A stretch of 5,424 nucleotides of DNA from Actinomycetes bacterium (GTDB lineage Bacteria; Actinomycetota; Actinomycetes; Actinomycetales; Dermabacteraceae): positions 1 through 5,424 of the forward strand of contig JAEWEZ010000111.1 of NCBI GenBank assembly GCA_023389045.1. Reading direction: 5' to 3'. Shown here piece after piece: positions 1 through 5,424 of this stretch. A program made the translations under genes and the position numbers. The notes under the pieces were generated by a model. It was not told where the DNA came from. It was given only the letters and a program-made list of their open reading frames with translations, and searched no databases. Each line of letters opens with the position of its first letter. Position 1 is the first letter of the stretch.

Positions 1-1
1 G

Positions 2-61
2 TCTTCGGCAGGGGGGGGATGGGGAGAACTGCCCATGTTCGATCTGCAGGTTCCGCCCTAG
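2..61 (+). CDS. Possible C-terminal tail of an upstream gene (partial, tentative)
   Basis: One plus-strand frame is open from the left edge and ends at a TAG at 59-61. It reads roughly SSAGGGWGELPMFDLQVPP. This would leave about 61 bp before the start of the next gene, a normal spacing for a co-directional pair. The tail crosses a run of eight G (11-18), so the frame depends on that run being correct. Nineteen codons are too few to identify a family, and another plus frame is also open across this stretch. Treat it as a possibility only. Confidence 0.2.
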   Translation, partial: SSAGGGWGELPMFDLQVPP

Positions 62-105
62 CCTGTGCCGAAACCGATGAGCCGTCACCCCTGGGGTGCG
101 GAAAC

Positions 106-116
106 AGGGAGAAGGA
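106..116 (+). promoter_or_regulatory. Ribosome binding site that decides the start at 123
   Basis: The purine-rich AGGGAGAAGGA lies 6 nt before the ATG at 123-125, a near-ideal Shine-Dalgarno placement. It falls inside the longer open frame that could begin at a GTG at 96-98. This favours the ATG and removes nine residues from the longest possible protein. Confidence 0.65.
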
Positions 117-122
117 CACGAT

Positions 123-1457
123 ATGACTGGGTTCCTTGGCGCCGATACGCAGATGCTGCGAGAGCAAGGATCAGCCTTTACGGCAGGCTCTCGGCAGATT
201 GAAGACGTCACGCAGGCCATGAGCCTGATCATCGACTCGGTGACCTGGGTTGGCGCCGACGCTATGGACTTCAAAGCCCGGTGGCATTCTGCGATCAAGC
301 CGCGTCTACTCTCGGACGCCGCAGAGATTCACGCCAAAGGCCTTGAACTAGAGGAACAGGCAGCAGAGCAGGACGCGACCTCTAGCGTACGGGGTATTGG
401 CGAAGTCCTGCATGAATTCTTCGAAAAGGTCCTCGGTACACCCTATGCCGCTGGGGCTCCCCTTGGCGCACCCGGGGTTGCAAGCGAGGTGGATCGCAAA
501 GCCCATGGAGATTCCGGGGGGCCAGTCAATAACGCGGGTGGAGTCGGTCGCCAGGAATTTTTTGGGGGAAACGGGTACGGGGGTAAAGGGAAAACCATTG
601 ATGACACCCGCCCAATCGGCGTAGATAATGGATTTCGGGATAGTGTCTGGGATGGCCGTGAAATAAATAGGGAAAACGGCTATATGGATTTTTACGGGGT
701 GCATCAAAAGAGTTCGGGTCATAACAGCACGACAGACTCCTATGGGAGTACCACAAATACCTGGGGGGCCCGCTATGCGGCCGAGGCTGGCGTAAATAGC
801 AAAGTCGATTTAGGTAATGGGCGGGGCTATGAAACGAGCGCAAACGTTGGTTACGAAATGTACATGGAGGCTGGCGGGACTTACGGTCCTGATGGGTATA
901 GTGCTGGTGCCCGAGCTGGCGCAATGTTATACAGTGAACAGTCGCTAAAGGTCCATGGTGAACACGGTGACTCTTTGGGGGTTACGCAGAGCCTGAATGC
1001 GGGAGTAGAGGCGCATGCGCATGCCTATAGCCATGTAACAAGAAATAAAGATGGCGAGATCAATGGTTTTACTTCAGGGTCTGACTTTGGCGCTTCGGCG
1101 GCGGCCTCGGCATCTCAAAAATACGATTTTACAGCTCCGGGAGGGTGGTTCAGTGGCGACGTCTCTGTGAGTGAGAAAGTTGGATTCTCGGCTGGACTTG
1201 GGGCTACGCAAACTTTCTCGACGGATGAGGTTTCGTTCAGCGTGGGCGGCAACCTCGCTGCAGCGCTAGGCATGAACGGTGTTGGAAAGATAGCCGTGCA
1301 TCCGAATGCGATTGTTAATAGCTTTACTGAGGGTGATTATGACATCGATGACTATATTGCGAACCGAGGCCTGCAGGATGAAGTAGAAACCGTGAGTAGA
1401 TGGGGTGCTCATGCTGCTCCGGTATTCAAGCAGATAATGCCTTTCAGTCCCTTCTGA
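123..1457 (+). CDS. WXG100-domain protein with Gly/Ala-rich repetitive C-terminal region, putative type VII-secreted protein
   Basis: A 444-residue protein. Residues 1-90 form a WXG100/ESAT-6-like helical hairpin: helix 1, a turn with W42-V-G44, then helix 2 with a second tryptophan (W54) and a charged end rich in Glu and Gln. Residues about 105-185 are a Gly/Pro-rich linker. Residues about 205-390 show alternating small and polar residues (for example AGARAGAMLY at 261-270, GASAAASAS at 323-331), suggesting a stacked beta-strand region. The last 55 residues are acidic, then end in a Pro/Phe-rich tail. There is no signal peptide, transmembrane helix or catalytic motif that I recognise. By family knowledge, such N-termini direct export through a type VII (ESX-like) system; a role as secreted effector or surface protein is inference. 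GC is visibly lower than in valS (38% by hand count at 1021-1080), with many GGG, AAA and ATA codons, suggesting acquisition. No immunity-like gene follows. The ATG is preferred over GTG at 96 because of the RBS. Confidence 0.85.
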   Translation: MTGFLGADTQMLREQGSAFTAGSRQIEDVTQAMSLIIDSVTWVGADAMDFKARWHSAIKPRLLSDAAEIHAKGLELEEQAAEQDATSSVRGIGEVLHEFFEKVLGTPYAAGAPLGAPGVASEVDRKAHGDSGGPVNNAGGVGRQEFFGGNGYGGKGKTIDDTRPIGVDNGFRDSVWDGREINRENGYMDFYGVHQKSSGHNSTTDSYGSTTNTWGARYAAEAGVNSKVDLGNGRGYETSANVGYEMYMEAGGTYGPDGYSAGARAGAMLYSEQSLKVHGEHGDSLGVTQSLNAGVEAHAHAYSHVTRNKDGEINGFTSGSDFGASAAASASQKYDFTAPGGWFSGDVSVSEKVGFSAGLGATQTFSTDEVSFSVGGNLAAALGMNGVGKIAVHPNAIVNSFTEGDYDIDDYIANRGLQDEVETVSRWGAHAAPVFKQIMPFSPF

Positions 1458-1465
1458 GCCTGCCC

Positions 1466-1523
1466 GTCGAGCAGTGCCAAAACTCATCGCTTGAGGGAAT
1501 CGAACCCTAGACAGGTACTCGAC
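1466..1523. other. tRNA T-arm-like element inside an inverted repeat
   Basis: The minus strand reads GGGTTCGATTCCC across 1507-1495. This has a perfect T-loop consensus (TTCGATT) closed by an AGGG/CCCT stem (1494-1508), four of the five pairs expected for a tRNA T-stem. What follows would be an acceptor half (AAGCGAT), but no matching 5' half, anticodon arm or CCA is found, so this is not an intact tRNA. It is enclosed by GTCGAG (1466-1471) and CTCGAC (1518-1523), which can pair. It could be a tRNA 3' remnant left by an integration event, a structured 3' UTR, or chance. Confidence 0.3.
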
Positions 1524-1528
1524 ACAAC

Positions 1529-1566
1529 AAAGATGGGGCGGACCTCTTTAGGTCCGCCCCATCTTT
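1529..1566. terminator. Perfect 17-bp hairpin, terminator shared by convergent genes
   Basis: The left arm 1529-1545 and right arm 1550-1566 are exact reverse complements around a CTTT loop (1546-1549). The arms begin with AAAGAT and end with ATCTTT, so each strand has a T-rich end. On the minus strand it starts 7 nt after the valS stop and is followed by a T-rich stretch (GTTGTGT), making it an efficient intrinsic terminator for valS. On the plus strand it lies 71 nt beyond the stop of the WXG100 gene and can end that transcript too, although the downstream T tract is poorer there. Confidence 0.9.
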
Positions 1567-1573
1567 GGGTTGC

Positions 1574-4222
1574 TCAGGCCTTTGGTTGCTTAGTAGGCGG
1601 CTCGCCGAGGGTCACCGCATCAGCAGTGATCTGCTCAGACTCGGATGCCTCCAGCGTCAGCGCCTCCACGCGCCCCAGAGCCTCCAGGTCATCCTGCGCC
1701 TGCTGCACATGCGCGATCACCGCCGCAGGAGCCTGCAGGGTCAGGGAGAGGATCGGGGTCTTCTGCGAGACCTTCGCGTCGGACTTGATGCGTCGCACCA
1801 CGATGGCGGCTTCGGAGAGCGCCGCCAGGAGCGCCGGATCCTGCCCGGCAGCGGCCTCGCGCAGCGGCTCCGAGGTCGGCCAGGCCTGGGTGTGCACGCT
1901 GCCGGAACGCCACCACGACCACACCTCCTCGGTGGCGAAAACAATCGTCGGAGCAAACAGACGCAGCAGTACATCCAGGGCGATCGCGAGGGCAGCCCGC
2001 GCCGAATCCATGCCGGCGGCCTCACGGTTGCCATGCGCACGGTCCTTGACCAGCTCGATGTAGTCATCGCAGAAGGTCCAGAAGAAGGGCTCGATGATCT
2101 CGAGGGCCCGCGCGTAATCCATGTCGTCCATGGCGACGGTGGCCTGATCCACCACCTGCGCGAGGGAGGCGAGCATCGCGCGGTCCAGCGCAGCGGTCAC
2201 CGCGGCGGGATCCGCAGCGAGCACACCGGCGGGATCAGCGGGGGCCTCACCGAAGCCGAGGGCGAACTTCGAGGCGTTGAGGATCTTGATCGCCAGGCGG
2301 CGACCGATCTTCATCTGGCCCTCATCAAAAGCGGTATCCACGCCCTGACGTGCACGACCCGCCCAGTAGCGCACCCCGTCGGAGCCATGCTGCTGGAGCA
2401 GCCCGATGGGCGTGACCACATTGCCCTTGGACTTGGACATCTTCTTACGGTCGGGGTCCAGGATCCAGCCGTTGATCGAGGCGTGCTTCCAGGGTAGGGC
2501 GTCCTGCTGCAGATGCGAGCGGACGATGGTGGAGAAAAGCCAGGTGCGGATGATGTCGTGGCCCTGCGGACGCAGATCCATCGGGTAGACGCGGGCGAAG
2601 AGGTCATCGTCATGCGCCCATCCACCGGCAAGCTGCGGGGTGAGGGAACTGGTGGCCCAGGTGTCGAGGATGTCCGGATCGGCCACGAAACCGCTAGCCT
2701 GCCCGCGCTGGGACTCCTCATACCCCTCGGGAACGTCGATGGTCGGATCCACCGGCAGACGGTCCAGGGACGGGGTGAGCACGGTGCTGTAGTCCGTTTC
2801 GCCCTCGGCATCCACGGCGTACCACACCGGGAACGGCACCCCGAAGAAACGCTGGCGGGAGATCAGCCAGTCCCCGGTCAGGCCCTCCACCCAGTTGCGG
2901 TAGCGCGATTCCATATGTGCCGGATGCCAGGTGAGTTCACGGCCCCGCTCGATCAGCGCGGCGCGCAGGCCATCCTGCTCATGGTCACGGCCGCCATTGG
3001 TCAGATACCACTGGCGGGAGGTGACGTACTCCAGCGGCTTATCGCCGTTCTCGTAGAACTTCACCGGATGCGTGATCTTCTTCGGCTCACCGACCAGATC
3101 CCCGCTCTCGGTGACCATCTCAACCACGCGCTTCTGGGCGCTGAACACGGTCAGCCCGGCCAGTTCCGCGTAGCGGGCGGCGCCAGCCTCCGAGGTAATC
3201 CACGGGGCGTCGGGCACGAAACGGCCATCGCGTCCGATCACACAGCGGGTGGGAAGCTCCAGTTCACGCCACCAGATCACGTCGGTGGCGTCACCGAAGG
3301 TGCAGATCATGGCGATACCGGCGCCCTTATCGGCCTGGGCCAGGGGATGCGGGTGCACCGGCACCTCCACCTCGAACAGGGGAGAGGTCACGGTGGTGCC
3401 AAAGAGGTGCTGGTAGCGCTCGTCATCGGGGTGGGCGACGAGGGCCACGCAGGCGGGTAGCAGTTCGGGGCGGGTGGTTTCGATAAACACCTTCTCGCCA
3501 TCGGGCCGGGTGAAACCGATTCGGTGGTAGGCGCCGTCGCGTTCGCGGTCTTCCTGCTCGGCCTGCGCCACAGCGGTGCGGTAGGTGACATCCCACATCG
3601 TCGGGGCCTCGGACTGGTAGGCCTGGCCGGCCTCAAGGTTCTCCAGGAAGGCCCGCTGGGAGACGGCGCGGGAGTGGGCGTCGATCGTCTGGTAGCTGTG
3701 GTTCCAGTCCACCGAAAGACCCAGGGTGCGGAACACATCCTCGAAGGACTTCTCGTCGATCGCGGTCAGCTTCTCGCACAGCTCAATGAAGTTCCGACGC
3801 GAGATCGGCAGCTGGTTCGCGGCCTTCGCGGACTTGTTATCGCCGCCCTCCTGCGGAGGCGTGAAGTCGGGGTCGTAGGGGAGCGAGGGATCGCAGCGCA
3901 CCCCGTAGTAGTTCTGCACGCGGCGCTCGGTGGGCAGGCCGTTATCGTCCCATCCCAGCGGGTAGAACACCTTCTTGCCGCGCATACGCTGGTAGCGGGC
4001 GATCATATCGGCCTGCGAGTAGCCGAACACGTGGCCGATGTGCAGGGAACCGGAGGCGGTGGGCGGCGGGGTGTCGATGCTGAACACCTGCTCGCGCGTG
4101 CTCTCGCGATCGAAGGCGTAGACCTGCGCCTGGCTCCATACGCCGTCCCACTTCTCTTCGAGCCCTTCGAGGCTCGGACGGTCGGGAATGGTGCGGTCAA
4201 TGCGTTCTGCAGTATCGGTCAT
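1574..4222 (-). CDS. valS: Valine--tRNA ligase (valyl-tRNA synthetase), type 2
   Basis: This cytoplasmic class I synthetase joins valine to tRNA-Val using ATP and hydrolyses mischarged Thr-tRNA-Val. With the ATG at 4222 it has 882 residues. The Rossmann signature HIGH is at residues 61-64 (4031-4042) and KMSKS at 594-598 (2429-2443). The editing insertion spans about 220-380 with ETTRPE at 248-253. An anticodon-binding helical domain covers about 675-815, followed by a short C-terminal segment. The sequence LGWDDNGLPTE (89-99) and the CTFGDATD stretch near 307-314 are typical of type-2 ValS, the form of archaea, Rickettsia and some actinobacteria, rather than the common bacterial form. All key motifs are intact. 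A GTG at 4282 in the same frame would add 20 Ala/Pro-rich residues. The ATG is preferred because it gives a family-like N-terminus leading into PDRPSLEGLE, but its Shine-Dalgarno is weak (GGAA, 10 nt upstream). Confidence 0.97.
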   Translation of the reverse strand: MTDTAERIDRTIPDRPSLEGLEEKWDGVWSQAQVYAFDRESTREQVFSIDTPPPTASGSLHIGHVFGYSQADMIARYQRMRGKKVFYPLGWDDNGLPTERRVQNYYGVRCDPSLPYDPDFTPPQEGGDNKSAKAANQLPISRRNFIELCEKLTAIDEKSFEDVFRTLGLSVDWNHSYQTIDAHSRAVSQRAFLENLEAGQAYQSEAPTMWDVTYRTAVAQAEQEDRERDGAYHRIGFTRPDGEKVFIETTRPELLPACVALVAHPDDERYQHLFGTTVTSPLFEVEVPVHPHPLAQADKGAGIAMICTFGDATDVIWWRELELPTRCVIGRDGRFVPDAPWITSEAGAARYAELAGLTVFSAQKRVVEMVTESGDLVGEPKKITHPVKFYENGDKPLEYVTSRQWYLTNGGRDHEQDGLRAALIERGRELTWHPAHMESRYRNWVEGLTGDWLISRQRFFGVPFPVWYAVDAEGETDYSTVLTPSLDRLPVDPTIDVPEGYEESQRGQASGFVADPDILDTWATSSLTPQLAGGWAHDDDLFARVYPMDLRPQGHDIIRTWLFSTIVRSHLQQDALPWKHASINGWILDPDRKKMSKSKGNVVTPIGLLQQHGSDGVRYWAGRARQGVDTAFDEGQMKIGRRLAIKILNASKFALGFGEAPADPAGVLAADPAAVTAALDRAMLASLAQVVDQATVAMDDMDYARALEIIEPFFWTFCDDYIELVKDRAHGNREAAGMDSARAALAIALDVLLRLFAPTIVFATEEVWSWWRSGSVHTQAWPTSEPLREAAAGQDPALLAALSEAAIVVRRIKSDAKVSQKTPILSLTLQAPAAVIAHVQQAQDDLEALGRVEALTLEASESEQITADAVTLGEPPTKQPKA

Positions 4223-4346
4223 GGGGTCATTGTTCCAGGCCGAGGGCGCAGGTGCACGACGGGTCGGTGTCGGTGCGGTCACGCTCGCCGTCAGGGAGCG
4301 TTCCGGGGCCGACGGCGCACAGGGTGCTTTTGCCTCTCACAGCGTT

Positions 4347-4376
4347 CCAGCGCGCTCGCCCCGTCGGGCGCGCTGG
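4347..4376 (-). terminator. GC-rich hairpin after the lipoate ligase gene, possible terminator or valS leader element
   Basis: CCAGCGCGC (4347-4355) and GCGCGCTGG (4368-4376) are perfect 9-bp inverted copies around a 12-nt loop. It lies about 40 nt beyond the ligase stop and about 125 nt before the valS ATG. No T run follows on the minus strand, so it would be a tail-less terminator, as often proposed for high-GC actinobacteria, or a stabilising structure in a ligase-valS read-through transcript. Confidence 0.4.
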
Positions 4377-4404
4377 CCCCATTGGACGCGCTCGCCCCGT
4401 CAGA
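4351..4404. repeat. Three tandem 18-bp repeats in the ligase-valS spacer
   Basis: Units at 4351-4368, 4369-4386 and 4387-4404 each begin CGCGCTSGCCCC and follow one another with an exact 18-bp period. Units 1 and 3 match at 16 of 18 positions; unit 2 matches unit 1 at 14 of 18. They lie 12 bp beyond the ligase stop codon, in non-coding DNA on the coding strand of both neighbours. They overlap the 9-bp hairpin, which pairs sequence at the junctions of unit 1. They may be a small minisatellite; no function is shown. Confidence 0.75.
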
Positions 4405-4415
4405 TCCGGGCAGTC

Positions 4416-5424
4416 TCAGGGAACCCGCGCGGTCCACTCCTCGGTGCCGAACTTCTGTGCGACCAGCTGACGCGCCGCCTCCAGCTCCTCCTCGGTGTAC
4501 TGCGCGAGAACGCAGTCGTAGCGGGAGCGGAAGAAGGCCAGGAAGCCCTCGATGATGTCCTCACGGGCCATGCCGGTTTGTGAACGCATTGGATCCACGC
4601 GCTTATTCGCACTGCGTGTGCCCTTATCGGAGAGTTTCTCGCGGCCGATCCGCAGCACGTCACCCATTTTGTCGGCGTCGATGTCGTAGGCCATCGTCAC
4701 GTGGTGCAGAAGCACCCCGCCGGCGAAGCGTCGCTGCGCCGCCCCACCGATTTTGCCGTGCTCCGAGGCGATGTCGTTTAGCGGAACGTAGCGGGCTTTG
4801 ACCCCGATCTCGGCGAGGGCCCCCATCACCCAGTCATCGAGGTAGGCGTAAGCCTGCTCGAAGCTGAGCCCCTCCACCAGGGAGGTGGGGACCACCAGGG
4901 AGTAGGTGATGCAGTTGCCGGGCTCCATGAACATGGCGCCACCGCCGGTGATGCGGCGGACCACGCCGATGCCGTGCCGCGAGGCCCCCTCGGGGTCGAT
5001 CTCATTGCGAAGTGACTGGTAGGAGCCGATCACGACGAGCGGAGAGTCCCAGTCCCAGATACGGAAGATGGGGCGGCGGCGCCCGGCGGCCACCTCGTAC
5101 GGAAGCACTTCGTCCAGGGCCACGTGCATGACGGGCGGGAGTACCGTCGGCGCGAACACATCGAAGGTGATGTCATCCCAGGTGGAGGCGTGTCCGAGCG
5201 CGCGGCGCACGGCGATTGCGACTGCCTGCTCGTCGAAACCGATCATCTGGACCGGCTCGCCGCGCTGATCCAGGCGCTCCCGGATTGCCTGGGAGATCTC
5301 CTGTGCGGTGGCGGTCACCGGCTGCCCGCTGATTGCGGCGCAGATGTCCTCGAGGGCGTCATCCGGTTCGAGGAAGAAATCGCCAAAAACGTTGGCACCG
5401 GTGATGGTCTGCTCATCGGTGGTC
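4416..5424 (-). CDS. Lipoate--protein ligase family protein, 5' end beyond the window
   Basis: A biotin/lipoate A/B ligase-fold enzyme that activates lipoate as lipoyl-AMP and attaches it to lysines of lipoyl domains (pyruvate and 2-oxoglutarate dehydrogenases, glycine cleavage H protein). The frame stays open to the right edge, giving 335 complete codons and no need for the internal GTG at 5318. Residues 1-75 of this visible part (GDFFLEPDDALEDI at 14-27, then helical) resemble the small LplA accessory domain, here placed before the catalytic domain. The catalytic domain (about 85-320) carries RRITGGGAMF at 156-165 (the RRxSGGGAVF motif) and the catalytic lysine K224 in HGKIGGAAQRR (AAA at 4752-4754). 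By memory of actinobacterial homologues, only about 20 residues are missing. An octanoyltransferase role is less likely, because LipB-type proteins are shorter and lack this accessory domain. Substrate preference is not visible. Confidence 0.9.
   Translation of the reverse strand, partial: TTDEQTITGANVFGDFFLEPDDALEDICAAISGQPVTATAQEISQAIRERLDQRGEPVQMIGFDEQAVAIAVRRALGHASTWDDITFDVFAPTVLPPVMHVALDEVLPYEVAAGRRRPIFRIWDWDSPLVVIGSYQSLRNEIDPEGASRHGIGVVRRITGGGAMFMEPGNCITYSLVVPTSLVEGLSFEQAYAYLDDWVMGALAEIGVKARYVPLNDIASEHGKIGGAAQRRFAGGVLLHHVTMAYDIDADKMGDVLRIGREKLSDKGTRSANKRVDPMRSQTGMAREDIIEGFLAFFRSRYDCVLAQYTEEELEAARQLVAQKFGTEEWTARVP

Noticed and set aside
36..64. Candidate promoter with TAGCCT (59-64) as a -10 box
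   Set aside because: It fits the loose TANNNT pattern, but no convincing -35 box lies about 17 nt upstream; too weak to annotate.
72..81. AACCGATGAG as a second copy of AAGCGATGAG (minus strand 1492-1483) flanking the low-GC gene
   Set aside because: It is a 10-mer with one mismatch in inverted orientation, without the T-arm itself, so it is likely chance and not the partner att site.
348..924. Minus-strand and alternate-frame open frames within the WXG100 gene
   Set aside because: They overlap a gene with a good RBS and a recognisable WXG100 domain. None has its own plausible start context or a familiar domain.
1011..1024. Palindromic GCGCATGCGC / GCATGCGCATGC
   Set aside because: It arises from alternating Ala and His codons inside the WXG100 gene and has no context suggesting an operator.
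1491..2063. Plus-strand frame beginning MRESNPRQ
   Set aside because: Its first codons are simply the T-arm-like sequence read in antisense; the rest crosses the terminator and lies opposite the 3' end of valS.
1565..2497. Long plus-strand open frames opposite valS (also 2513-3460 and 3524-4555)
   Set aside because: They are antisense to a valS frame with all catalytic motifs intact. Open antisense frames are expected in GC-rich genes, and their products have no recognisable domains.
4317..4330. Short hairpin GCAC-AGG-GTGC followed by TTTT on the plus strand
   Set aside because: No plus-strand gene ends nearby and the stem is only 4 bp; the T run is on the wrong strand to serve the minus-strand genes.
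5316..5318. GTG start for the lipoate ligase at 5318
   Set aside because: The frame continues upstream to the window edge with family-typical residues, so this valine codon is internal.

Overview
The window looks like chromosomal DNA of a high-GC Gram-positive bacterium (Actinomycetota). The evidence is the GC-rich codon use of the two minus-strand genes, a type-2 valyl-tRNA synthetase, an actinobacterial-style lipoate ligase, and a WXG100-type (type VII secretion) protein. The genus cannot be fixed from sequence alone.

Layout, left to right. Bases 1-122 hold a short leader, possibly the last codons of an upstream gene, and a good ribosome binding site. Bases 123-1457 (plus) encode a 444-residue protein with an N-terminal WXG100 helical hairpin and a long Gly/Ala/Ser-rich C-terminal region of alternating pattern. 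It has no recognised catalytic domain, and the gene is clearly lower in GC than its neighbours. Bases 1458-1573 are a convergent intergenic region with a tRNA T-arm-like element and a perfect hairpin terminator. Bases 1574-4222 (minus) are valS. Bases 4223-4415 are a leader/spacer with an 18-bp triple tandem repeat and a GC-rich hairpin. Bases 4416-5424 (minus) are a lipoate-protein ligase family gene that stays open to the right edge, so its 5' end is missing.

valS and the ligase are co-directional housekeeping genes (tRNA charging; lipoylation of 2-oxoacid dehydrogenases and glycine cleavage H protein) about 193 bp apart. The plus-strand gene converges on valS and looks like an accessory insertion: different base composition, a putative secreted product, no visible partner gene downstream, and a tRNA-like fragment at its 3' border. 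It is the most interesting part of the window, but its function cannot be assigned from sequence alone.
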